This document shows, piece after piece, positions 1 to 6,019 of a DNA stretch of 10,915 nt. Each line of letters starts with the position of its first letter. Positions within the stretch are counted from its first letter, which is position 1. The notes beneath the pieces were generated by a model. That model searched no databases and had not been told where the DNA came from. It saw only the letters and a program-made list of their open reading frames with translations. A program made the translations under genes and the position numbers. This DNA is from Methanobrevibacter sp. Its GTDB lineage: Archaea; Methanobacteriota; Methanobacteria; Methanobacteriales; Methanobacteriaceae. Location of the stretch: positions 1 to 10,915 of the forward strand of contig JAGCBE010000327.1 of assembly GCA_017652345.1 (NCBI GenBank), written 5' to 3'.

Positions 1-22
1 ATAATAATAATAATAATAATAT
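1..22. repeat. (ATA)n trinucleotide microsatellite at the window start
   Basis: About seven uninterrupted AAT/ATA units open the window. On the minus strand they would read as a run of leucine codons in the short frame at 1-118. A simple repeat exactly at the contig edge is a plausible place for an assembly of a circular molecule to be cut. Confidence 0.9.
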
Positions 23-118
23 CTTGTTGTTTATTTGATTAAAATCCTTTCGGCACGATTGAAGTACTTCATTAAGGTATCCATGAGGTTGATTCCCCAT
101 GTTGTAGATGATTATCAT
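1..118 (-). CDS. Possible small leftward ORF running off the window start
   Basis: An ATG at 118-116 opens a frame of 39 codons to the window edge, beginning MIIIYNMGNQPHGYLN and ending in a run of leucines from the microsatellite. If the end of the window is joined to its start, the frame continues twelve more codons (FPYIYLLYRISV) to a TAA, giving about 51 residues with a hydrophobic C-terminus. A TATAAA on the minus strand at 158-153 lies 35-40 nt before this ATG, the same spacing as in the convincing genes. Against it: it is short, it has no recognisable homology, and part of it is microsatellite. It may be a chance frame or a remnant. Confidence 0.22.
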   Translation of the reverse strand, partial: MIIIYNMGNQPHGYLNEVLQSCRKDFNQINNKILLLLLL

Positions 119-170
119 CTTCCTATAAATCAATCCCCTCCTTTATTGAACATTTATACTTCCCCCATTA

Positions 171-253
171 TCTATATACTACTATAACTTTTTATAATAT
201 AATATATAGTAAACTATACTATTTTATTATATTATTTTGTAGTAGTATATAGA
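171..253. repeat. Long interrupted A/T palindrome (potential cruciform)
   Basis: The arms CTATATACTACTA at 172-184 and its exact complement at 240-252 pair over 13 bp, extended by one pair at 171/253. The interior is also roughly self-complementary (ATAGT at 206-210 with ACTAT at 213-217; TATAATAT-type with ATTATATTA-type flanks), so nearly the whole element is symmetric about position 212. It contains no nonanucleotide. It could be a second structural element of the control region, a bidirectional promoter, or simply a low-complexity palindrome. Confidence 0.6.
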
Positions 254-660
254 AATATGGAGAAGAATAAATCATCAATAGAAAAGGGGATGGTTTTTTA
301 AGATCAATCATGATGATGTTTAACTGGGGAATCCGCCATTCGATTAAACACCATATTTGATTAATCTTCACCGTCCACTTTTTCTATATCATTATTCATC
401 TCCATATTGGAAGTATCTTGGACACCATTTTTCTATGATGTCCATCTTTTTCATTGCCCATAAATTAAGAGGGTTGACTTACCTAGAAAGAGTGATACTA
501 AATTAATCCCCAAGTGATTCTGCTTTAGTTTAGCTACTAGTTCCATTGATTGACATACTTCTTCCTCCATGTTTTGGTATTTGTCTTCTTCTTGGTCTTA
601 GGTCAGCCATTTTTATTTTATAATAAAAAATAAATTCCAGATTATTAATCAAGTATAACA
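250..660 (-). pseudogene. Possible decayed or spliced leftward gene
   Basis: Read leftward, a start-like arrangement is visible: TTATAC near 657, an ATTAATAAT stretch, then TTATAAAATAAAA directly before an ATG at 610-608, much like the leaders of the convincing leftward genes. The frame from 610 gives only 26 residues (MADLRPRRRQIPKHGG...). Coding-like pieces follow in different frames: a 39-residue frame at 570-451, a piece ending WCPRYFQYGDE near 450-392, and an acidic piece ending EKVDGED near 430-361. A GGTAAGT splice-donor-like sequence lies at 483-477. This could be a gene broken by frameshifts or a small spliced gene. The pieces are too short to name, and chance frames are a real alternative. 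Confidence 0.25.
451..570 (-). CDS. Possible 39-residue leftward ORF
   Basis: The frame starts MEEEVCQSMELVAKLK and ends GKSTLLIYGQ before TGA. A TTTTATA (TATAAAA on the minus strand) at 616-622 lies 46-52 nt upstream, a little farther than in the convincing genes, and would make this ATG, not the one at 610, the first in a transcript. The GKST string is not accepted as a P-loop because the glycine four residues earlier is missing. The GGTAAGT inside it could be a splice donor, in which case the protein would continue elsewhere. Very tentative. Confidence 0.18.
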   Translation of the reverse strand: MEEEVCQSMELVAKLKQNHLGINLVSLFLGKSTLLIYGQ

Positions 661-664
661 TTAG

Positions 665-830
665 TAGTCAAGACAATGGGGGATTAGTCAAATATCTTAG
701 TTAGGTCAATCCTCATTATTTGCAGTAATCCCCATCTACCTTACTCCTCCTTCATGTTCCTCAAACCGTATCCATAATCCCCAACTCCAACTTCCATTTT
801 TTTCATTATAAAAATTAATTATTTATTTGG
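665..830 (+). repeat. Upstream block related to the 5' flank at 2098-2252
   Basis: By eye this block aligns along most of its length with 2098-2252. Both run through GGGGAT, ATCTxAGTTA, TCCCCATCT, CCTTCAT, GTATCCAxAATxCCC, AACTTCxATTTT and finally ATTAATTATTTATT in the same order and at similar spacing. In the second copy it ends in the promoter of the 491-residue gene; here its promoter-like end (about 800-830) is followed by more intergenic sequence and no gene. It looks like a duplicated gene-upstream module with a vestigial promoter. Confidence 0.6.
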
Positions 831-849
831 TCACCCACTTTATATCTTT

Positions 850-914
850 AAGGTTAAGCAAGTCAATTAATTATTTTTATGGGGATCCCCACTTGTATCT
901 TGACTAAGGTTAAG
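850..914. promoter_or_regulatory. Dyad element centred on GGGGATCCCC
   Basis: A perfect 12-bp palindrome, TGGGGATCCCCA (880-891), is flanked by AGTCAA at 861-866 and its complement TTGACT at 900-905, and by direct copies of AAGGTTAAG at 850-858 and 906-914. This nested arrangement lies just before the TATA box of the first rightward gene. It looks like a binding site for a dimeric protein; one of the two zinc-binding proteins encoded downstream is an obvious but unproven candidate. Confidence 0.5.
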
Positions 915-941
915 AAAAAATAACTGACTATTTTATATATC

Positions 942-984
942 TATATAAGTCATTCATAAATTAATAAATTAATTATCAAAGCCA
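942..984 (+). promoter_or_regulatory. TATA box and leader of the 312-residue protein gene
   Basis: TATATAAG at 942-949 lies about 36-43 nt before the ATG at 985, followed by A/T-rich sequence with AATTAATAAATTAATTA. The same TATA spacing and TTAATTAATTA-like element precede the other convincing genes, which supports the chosen start. Confidence 0.6.
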
Positions 985-1923
985 ATGTACAAAGTTACCG
1001 ACATACTTGCCTTACCAAAAGACCAATATGCCAGACCAGAAGATAAGACTAAGACCCACTTGAGCCCAGAGATGAAACATTACTTCATTTATATAGAGGA
1101 GTTAAAGAATGAAATAACAAATATATACCGTAGTGCAGTAGAGATGACAGCAAATGATATTTTAAAAGAGCTTGATATTAAACTTGAGGGGACAGAAAAG
1201 ACTGCATTTTATCATACTACAAGTGCTATATTAAGGTCAATAAGGTCCAGTATTCTTCATGCATTTATAGTCTGTAAAGAAGAAGAGTTACGAAAAGGTG
1301 CTGAAACCCTTTATGAAGAATTAAATAAAATTAAAAAAGGTCCGGGTTTCGATTCACCAATTCCAGAGATTGCAATCAAGACCAAGAATACCTTCTATGA
1401 AAGGTGCTTCCTCAAAAGAGCTTTTATCCAATGCTATGACTTTAAATATAAAGATTTAGATGAGACAACCAATACCTTTATCAGAGAAAATGAAAAATAT
1501 AAATTATATTATACTTCATATAATTCAGTAAAATGGTATGGAAAAGAATGCAATAACTGTCATCAACTATGTTGCCAAAAAGGTTGTGATATTTGCGACT
1601 ATTGCTTTGACTATGACCTTCTAATGATTTATATTCGTCTATGCAGATTCTTTAAAGTAATTGGCAACTTTTATTTATTTAAATACTATATGACACCTAC
1701 TGCCCTCGAATATCTCACCAACAATAAAGAATTCTTTAATATCTTTAAAAAGTCGTTTAAATTACATTTCGTAAAGAGATACGCTTACTATCACTTTATT
1801 TGCTCCTCATTAAAAGAAGTTGAAGAAAAGCCTAAATACCTTATAAGGAAGAGAGCTAGAGGAAGAGAAGAAGTAAAAGCTGTTAATGACCCTTCTGATC
1901 TTGGACAAAAAAGCTTTAATTAA
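985..1923 (+). CDS. Cysteine-rich, zinc-binding-like protein (312 aa), function unknown
   Basis: I do not recognise a family. The first ~180 residues are helical-looking and charged, with no membrane segment or signal peptide. At residues 189-207 there is a dense cysteine cluster (C189, C192, H193, C196, C197, C201, C204, C207) with CxxC pairs, which very probably binds zinc. The region after it (210-275) is rich in Tyr and Phe. A basic patch, RKRARGR at 288-294, resembles a nuclear localisation signal. The gene is transcribed away from the intergenic region and has its own TATA box. Its 5' and 3' flanks resemble those of the next gene, also a zinc-binding-like protein, suggesting duplication of a gene module, although the proteins have no clear similarity by eye. 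A role in viral transcription, DNA binding or host interference is inference only. Confidence 0.85.
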   Translation: MYKVTDILALPKDQYARPEDKTKTHLSPEMKHYFIYIEELKNEITNIYRSAVEMTANDILKELDIKLEGTEKTAFYHTTSAILRSIRSSILHAFIVCKEEELRKGAETLYEELNKIKKGPGFDSPIPEIAIKTKNTFYERCFLKRAFIQCYDFKYKDLDETTNTFIRENEKYKLYYTSYNSVKWYGKECNNCHQLCCQKGCDICDYCFDYDLLMIYIRLCRFFKVIGNFYLFKYYMTPTALEYLTNNKEFFNIFKKSFKLHFVKRYAYYHFICSSLKEVEEKPKYLIRKRARGREEVKAVNDPSDLGQKSFN

Positions 1924-1931
1924 ATAGTAAT

Positions 1932-2026
1932 TATTATTCTTTAATTATATTATTATTAAACTTCTTTAATTATCTAAAAACAATCATAATCTAATTAACT
2001 TTTCATTTATTAAATTTTTATTCATC
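1932..2026 (+). repeat. 3' flank related to 3761-3838
   Basis: Shared stretches in order are ATTCTTTAAT, ATATTATTA-type sequence, TTAAACxxxTTTAAT, CTAAAAACAAT / TTAAAAACAAT, TAATTAACTT, ATTTATT and ATTCATC. The copies follow the stop codons of the two rightward genes. They may simply be the shared 3' processing region of two duplicated genes. The copy at 3761-3838 runs on into the end of the facing leftward reading frame. Confidence 0.6.
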
Positions 2027-2050
2027 TTAATCCATCTTGTTGTCAGCCAT
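2021..2050 (-). pseudogene. Ghost of the 3' end of a leftward lysine-rich frame
   Basis: On the minus strand the segment reads ATGGCTGACAACAAGATGG, then TTAAGATGAATAA, that is MADNKMD, stop, DE, stop. The 3' end of the frame at 3831-4196 reads DDMDVDDE, stop. Both lie directly opposite related 3' flanks of the rightward genes. The most economical reading is that the duplicated block included the tail of the facing gene, and that this copy has decayed. The segment is very short. Confidence 0.3.
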
Positions 2051-2097
2051 ATTTGTTTGAGTCTAACCACTATGTTAGCCAGTTCAACTCATCTGCT

Positions 2098-2252
2098 GTG
2101 GGGATAAGTGATTTCATCTAGTTAAGAGATATTGAGTTTAATGATGCTTTCCCCATCTTAATTGATCAACCTTCATCATCATCAAAATGTATCCAAAATA
2201 CCCAAAGTCTAACTTCTATTTTATTTATAATATAATTAATTATTTATTGAAA
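2098..2252 (+). repeat. Second copy of the upstream block (see 665-830)
   Basis: This is the functional-looking copy. After the shared motifs it ends in AACTTCTATTTTATTTATAA and ATTAATTATTTATT, which forms the promoter of the 491-residue protein gene. Confidence 0.6.
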
Positions 2253-2273
2253 AAATAATCAATAAAAATCAAT
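2226..2273 (+). promoter_or_regulatory. TATA box and leader of the 491-residue protein gene
   Basis: TATAATATAA at 2226-2235 is followed by TTAATTATTTATTG and an A-rich leader up to the ATG at 2274. The TATA-to-ATG distance is 39-48 nt, at the long end of the range seen in the other genes. Confidence 0.55.
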
Positions 2274-3749
2274 ATGGTGAAATTTGGATTTATCAAATGC
2301 GAGAACTGTGGCAAAGAAGTCAAAAAGACTAAGCAAAACCAGCATAAATGCTTCAAGCATGAAGAGCAAGAGGTATGCCCCATCTGTAGTCTAAAAGTTT
2401 CGGCTAAACACTATAATGAACATTATAATAGATGCAGGGGAAAAGAGTTCTGGGTCAAGTTCAAGCCATGCTTTCTTTTCATTCTTAAGGCAGTGAGGAG
2501 GTTCAATATTTCAATGAAAAAGGCTGCTTTCCAAGGTTCCAGGTTTGAAAGACAGAGCTACTTGGATTTAAATAGCATTCCTGGTTCCTTGATGCAAAAT
2601 AGAGAGTTATTCAATAAACTAGGTAAGGAGAGAGAGAACAAAATCTTAGAAGAAGACAAGAGAAGAGCTAAAGAGATGGGGATTGATTTCGATAAACTCT
2701 ACTTGTCAGATGCTATCAAAGACACTATATCTGATAACTTCCCTGGAATAAGTGTAAGACAGATTATCCATACCTTTTTAAAAAATAATAAAATTGGAGA
2801 TAGAGACTTATATGATAGAATAGATATGAAACTATACAAATATGATTACCCTACTGATGAAGAGATACAATCAAACTTACTTATCTGGACAAAAATAGAG
2901 AAGTTGCGTAACATCTATAGATATAATGAAATGTTTCAAGAGTTCTATCACCTCCTCTATGAATGTTATCATATGCCATATAATCATAAATGTCAATACT
3001 GCCTTAAATATTTTATTAATATAAAAAATCACTATAAAGTATGCGAAGAGTTCAAGAAAGCCTTCTATAAGAATAGAGATGTAGTAATAACTGACTACCT
3101 TAAGCTTTTTGATTGTTATAACAAGTGGAGTACAGCAAAAGTCGCTTATTACTTAGATTATTATAGAGAATCAAGCCATGAATATTTTTTAGATACTATA
3201 AAAGCCCATGTAAAGAATAGACGTAAATTCCTTGATAAAGTCCAGATAGAAGAGAATGAAGAAAGAAGACAAAGAGGGGAAGTAAGATTGGGGAAGAGAT
3301 TCGTCTGCGACTTAATTAATGAAGTAAGAGTCTGGTGCGGATATAAACCTCATAAATATAGATTTAAAAATAATAAAAGAATAATAGCTAATGATGAAAA
3401 GGAAGAAGAAGATGAAGAAATATCAGATTCAGAATCTAATTCAATGAAACCAATTAATGAGGAGATAGATGCAGAAGAGATGGATTATGAAGAAGAAGAG
3501 ATACCTGAAAAAGATATAGCCTTACCTAGTAGAATACCAGAAAAAGAAGTTCAAGCCATGAAATTGCTCTTGAAGCAGAAAGTGAAGAAGATAGAACCAT
3601 TGAAGAAGGAGGAGCCTAAAGAAGAACCAAAAGAGGAGGAAAAGCCAATAGATGAATTCATGCAACTATCTAATGCTTTAACTGACAATAATAAAAATAA
3701 AGAGTTTTATAAGAGTATGGGCTTTGATGATTTCAACTTCCTTGATTAA
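2274..3749 (+). CDS. Multi-zinc-finger protein with acidic C-terminal region (491 aa)
   Basis: Three zinc-finger-like motifs are visible: C9-x2-C12-x11-H24-x-C26, C35-x2-C38-x11-H50-x3-C54, and C240-x2-C243-x9-H253-x3-C257. The second and third resemble each other and C2HC fingers. A helical, charged central part has a basic stretch around residues 315-342. Residues 374-412 are very acidic (EKEEEDEEISDSE...), then 425-458 alternates Lys and Glu, and the last residues (FYKSMGFDDFNFLD) mix aromatic and acidic residues as activation domains do. This layout fits a nuclear DNA- or RNA-binding regulator, but I recognise no family and the role is inferred. The gene has its own TATA box, is convergent with the leftward block, and shares related flanks with the preceding rightward gene. 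Confidence 0.87.
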   Translation: MVKFGFIKCENCGKEVKKTKQNQHKCFKHEEQEVCPICSLKVSAKHYNEHYNRCRGKEFWVKFKPCFLFILKAVRRFNISMKKAAFQGSRFERQSYLDLNSIPGSLMQNRELFNKLGKERENKILEEDKRRAKEMGIDFDKLYLSDAIKDTISDNFPGISVRQIIHTFLKNNKIGDRDLYDRIDMKLYKYDYPTDEEIQSNLLIWTKIEKLRNIYRYNEMFQEFYHLLYECYHMPYNHKCQYCLKYFINIKNHYKVCEEFKKAFYKNRDVVITDYLKLFDCYNKWSTAKVAYYLDYYRESSHEYFLDTIKAHVKNRRKFLDKVQIEENEERRQRGEVRLGKRFVCDLINEVRVWCGYKPHKYRFKNNKRIIANDEKEEEDEEISDSESNSMKPINEEIDAEEMDYEEEEIPEKDIALPSRIPEKEVQAMKLLLKQKVKKIEPLKKEEPKEEPKEEEKPIDEFMQLSNALTDNNKNKEFYKSMGFDDFNFLD

Positions 3750-3830
3750 TTAAATAATTTTAATATTCTTTAATAATATATTAAACAAATTTAATATTAA
3801 TTAAAAACAATATATAATTAACTTATTTAT
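3750..3830. terminator. Convergent intergenic region, shared 3' processing zone
   Basis: Eighty A/T-only-like bases separate the stop of the rightward 491-residue gene from the stop of the leftward lysine-rich frame. A related sequence follows the first rightward gene (1932-2026). Transcripts from both strands should end here. AATAAA-type signals cannot be assigned confidently in such A/T-rich sequence. Confidence 0.4.
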
Positions 3831-4196
3831 TTATTCATCATCTACATCCATATCATCTTTCTTCTTTGCTTTAGATCTAGTAGTGATACTTCTTTTGGGT
3901 TGAGGAGTAGTAGTGTCTTCTTTAGTTTCCATCTTAACATCTTCTTCATCACTTTCTTCTTCTGCTTCAACATCAAAGGTAATCCCCATCTTATTAATAG
4001 TATCAAAGAATTTATTTGAGACTATTTTCTTTTTCTTTTTTCCTCTGCCTTTAGGTTGACTTATAGCAGTCAAATAATCTTTTATAAAGAGTTCAATTAA
4101 AGGGTTCTTTTTATATTTTATTTTCTTCTCACCTTCAGTTTCAGTTGCAGTAGTTAATTCTTTATTGAACTCAGTTGATGAACTGGGGATTGACAT
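3831..4196 (-). CDS. Lysine-rich and acidic 121-aa frame; possible C-terminal part of the 506-aa protein
   Basis: From the ATG at 4196 the frame gives 121 residues starting MSIPSSSTEF. It contains RGKKKKK (about residues 51-57), an acidic stretch AEEESDEED (about 77-85), a basic KRSITTRSKAKKK stretch and an acidic end DDMDVDDE. This looks like a nuclear or nucleic-acid-binding tail with no recognisable fold. Unlike every other convincing gene here, its ATG has no TATA box or TTAATTAATTA element upstream. Its frame is also open back to the TAA that ends the 506-residue gene and is in the same frame as that gene. It may therefore be translated only as an extension of that protein by stop-codon readthrough, or it may have been split off by a recent mutation. 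As a separate gene it would need internal initiation. Confidence 0.6.
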   Translation of the reverse strand: MSIPSSSTEFNKELTTATETEGEKKIKYKKNPLIELFIKDYLTAISQPKGRGKKKKKIVSNKFFDTINKMGITFDVEAEEESDEEDVKMETKEDTTTPQPKRSITTRSKAKKKDDMDVDDE

Positions 4197-4370
4197 TAAG
4201 TAACCTTTAAGTATCTTAGCTACTTCTTTAAAATCATAAGGAGCAATTTGAGGTACTCCTTTCTCTGGTCTAGAAGCATAGTACTTCTTAAAGTATTCAT
4301 CAAACTTATTTTCTGTACTTGTTATAGTATCGACTATCTTCTTTACTTCTGCTTTTTTCTTTTTCTTTTA
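4197..4370 (-). other. In-frame TAA and open 57-codon linker between two leftward frames
   Basis: The TAA at 4370-4368 ends the 506-residue frame (…AKKEK). Reading on in the same frame gives 57 sense codons, KKKKKAEVKK then ...ENKFDEYFKKYYASRPEKG... and ...YDFKEVAKILKGYL, leading directly into the ATG at 4196. The linker has protein-like composition and no further stop. The TAA lies in an A/G-only tract on the coding strand, so a single base change from AAA or GAA, or a base-calling error, could have created it. Readthrough is the alternative. TAA also ends most other genes here, so reassignment of TAA is unlikely. Confidence 0.65.
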
Positions 4371-5888
4371 CTTTTCTTTCTTTGCTATTTGAGCATCAAC
4401 TTTTTTTAATATGACATCACTATCTTTATCATTGACTTGAATTAAATCTCCAAACAATGGACCTTGAGCTACAATGAAAGGGAAGCATGCTTCATTGACA
4501 TCATTAGTTGGTAATAAAGAAATAATTCTACTTGCGCATTGTCTTATATCACCTACTATAGATGCAGGATTAGTACCTTTCAAATATTTCTTCAAAGTAG
4601 TATTCAGTTCACCAATTACTTGTACAACTCTATTATCTTTAAGTTGATTCTTAATCATATGACAGAATGGTAGGTTATTAATAAAAGCAACTGCTTCAAC
4701 ATATCCATTTTTCTTTTTTAAGTCTTCTAAATCACCTATTACTTTCTCTACTTTAACATTCAAGAAACTAAATCTTTCATACCCACTATTATTCAAGAAC
4801 CCATTTAAGAAGTCATGAAATATTCTTTGTATCTTCATATAAGTTGATTTCATAGCTATTAAAACATCTTTATTATAAAAGAAGTCTTTTACTATCTTAG
4901 TAATTGATTTTCTTTTTTCATCACTCATATCAGGACTAGTTAGACCTAACACAGCAATAAAATCAAATGCTTGATTCATAGTATCCCAATAAAACATATT
5001 AGTAGGGAAACTAAATGTATCCTTATTTGGATCATAAGCTAGTTTATATAATTCATTATAATCATATTCAAACTTGAATAAGAAGCTACATTTGACTTCA
5101 GTTGGTACAACCCAATAAGCTGGACAAAAGTCTTCTGGCACTAAGTCTTGATACATGAATGTAACACCTTTACCCGATTTAATTAATTTCTCACCTTTCT
5201 TAAAAGTATTATTATCAGTTCTAAAATATTGTTGATCATTCAACTTTTCAAGTATTTCATCATCACCTAAATTAGTTTGGCATATAATTGCAATATTCTC
5301 ATTACCAAAGAATTGAAACTTATAATCACCCCATTCAAATGTACCACCATTAGGTTTTCTTGCAATTATTTCTTTAACTTCTTGAACACTACTTCTAAAC
5401 CCTTGAGAACATATAGCAGAGAATGTTGGATCCCAATCTTGAATAAGACCAGTTACACTAGCTAAGTCCCATGAATAGTTTTGACTTGTTACAATAACCT
5501 CAGCAATAGCTGAATCAAAGGTGGTTTGAATACCATCTTCATAGTTCTGTAATTCAATTATCTTTTTAGCAATCATTCTAAGAAATAATTGATCATTGGT
5601 AAGACACTTGCATGATATACCTGAATAGCATAAGTAGTCATTAATAGGTTTATTGAATATACCATCTCTAAGTATAATCTTATCACCACTTACTTTAGTT
5701 TGAAGTATAGTTTCAATAACCTTTGCTGCATTAGTTGATTTCTTCAAATTAGGGGCACCTTCAGCCTCTTTAATTACTTTTTTAATATTAGCTAAACTAC
5801 TATCTTTTGTTCTAATTATTTCATTTACAATTTTATCAATAATTGACCCTTCTAATTTATCAATTTCCATGCCTTTTGCGTAACTCAT
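4368..5888 (-). CDS. Unrecognised 506-aa protein, possibly structural
   Basis: The frame is open from an ATG at 5939 (523 residues), but I start it at the ATG at 5888 (MSYAKGMEIDKLEG). The TATA-like CTATATAA at 5921-5928 then lies 33-40 nt upstream, as in the other leftward genes, whereas a start at 5939 would lie upstream of that TATA box. The 17 extra residues (MLKNYINLYIFFILNKS) are probably leader sequence. The protein is soluble-looking, with an N-terminal charged helical part, a middle part rich in Asn, Phe and Tyr, and a C-terminus of alternating helices ending in lysines. SGKGVTF is not a proper P-loop, and I see no catalytic signature. It sits directly downstream of the three capsid-like genes, so a minor virion, scaffold or packaging role is possible but unproven. 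Its frame continues past the TAA into the lysine-rich frame at 3831-4196. Confidence 0.85.
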   Translation of the reverse strand: MSYAKGMEIDKLEGSIIDKIVNEIIRTKDSSLANIKKVIKEAEGAPNLKKSTNAAKVIETILQTKVSGDKIILRDGIFNKPINDYLCYSGISCKCLTNDQLFLRMIAKKIIELQNYEDGIQTTFDSAIAEVIVTSQNYSWDLASVTGLIQDWDPTFSAICSQGFRSSVQEVKEIIARKPNGGTFEWGDYKFQFFGNENIAIICQTNLGDDEILEKLNDQQYFRTDNNTFKKGEKLIKSGKGVTFMYQDLVPEDFCPAYWVVPTEVKCSFLFKFEYDYNELYKLAYDPNKDTFSFPTNMFYWDTMNQAFDFIAVLGLTSPDMSDEKRKSITKIVKDFFYNKDVLIAMKSTYMKIQRIFHDFLNGFLNNSGYERFSFLNVKVEKVIGDLEDLKKKNGYVEAVAFINNLPFCHMIKNQLKDNRVVQVIGELNTTLKKYLKGTNPASIVGDIRQCASRIISLLPTNDVNEACFPFIVAQGPLFGDLIQVNDKDSDVILKKVDAQIAKKEK

Positions 5889-5930
5889 ACTTTTATTTAA
5901 AATAAAAAAAATATATAAATTTATATAGTT
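5889..5930 (-). promoter_or_regulatory. TATA box and leader of the 506-residue protein gene
   Basis: On the minus strand CTATATAA (5928-5921) is followed by A/T-rich sequence and TTTTAAATAAAAGT just before the ATG. The same start-proximal motif, TTTYAAATAAAA or close to it, precedes the other leftward ATGs. This decides the start at 5888. Confidence 0.6.
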
Positions 5931-6019
5931 TTTTAGCATAATTAATTAATATTTTAAGTGTTTATTTAAGTCTTCATAAGCGAGTAAAACCCTTAGTAAA
6001 AGTGCTCATCTAACTCATC

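Larger units (their letters stand above)
1..984. other. Long intergenic region upstream of the first rightward gene
   Basis: No long open frame is present on either strand. If the molecule is circular, this region joins 10627-10915 into one intergenic region of about 1.27 kb containing the origin-like stem-loop. It holds an (ATA)n microsatellite at 1-22, a long A/T palindrome at 171-253, at least ten GGGGA/TCCCC-type motifs, a GGGGATCCCC dyad at 881-890, a block at about 665-830 that resembles the 5' flank of the second rightward gene, and short leftward reading frames (1-118, 451-570, a start at 610) that could be small, spliced or decayed genes. Confidence 0.8.
1924..2273. other. Intergenic region between the two rightward genes
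   Basis: No convincing gene lies here. The first ~120 bases resemble the 3' flank of the next gene (3750-3845). At 2021-2050 the minus strand resembles the 3' end of the facing lysine-rich frame. From about 2098 it resembles 665-830. GGGGAT (2100-2105) and TCCCCAT (2150-2156) motifs are present. The region ends in the promoter of the 491-residue protein gene. Confidence 0.75.

Noticed and set aside
1..22. Microsatellite as a telomere or terminal repeat
   Set aside because: There is no matching copy at the other end, and the end near 10915 has no related simple repeat.
470..490. GKST string as a Walker A motif of a Rep helicase
   Set aside because: The required upstream glycine of GxxxxGK(S/T) is missing, the frame is 39 codons, and no Walker B follows in order.
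4368..4370. TAA reassigned to an amino acid
   Set aside because: TAA ends almost all the other genes, at sensible positions and followed by non-coding sequence, and no gene needs a second internal stop to be read.
5170..5200. SGKG in the 506-residue protein as a P-loop
   Set aside because: No GxxxxGK(S/T) spacing and no downstream acidic Walker B strand.
5277..5465. Rightward open frame of 62 codons
   Set aside because: It lies inside the leftward 506-residue gene in antisense, has no promoter and has no protein-like motifs.
5889..5939. Longer start (ATG at 5939) for the 506-residue protein gene
   Set aside because: The TATA box at 5921-5928 lies inside this extension and at the standard distance from the ATG at 5888.
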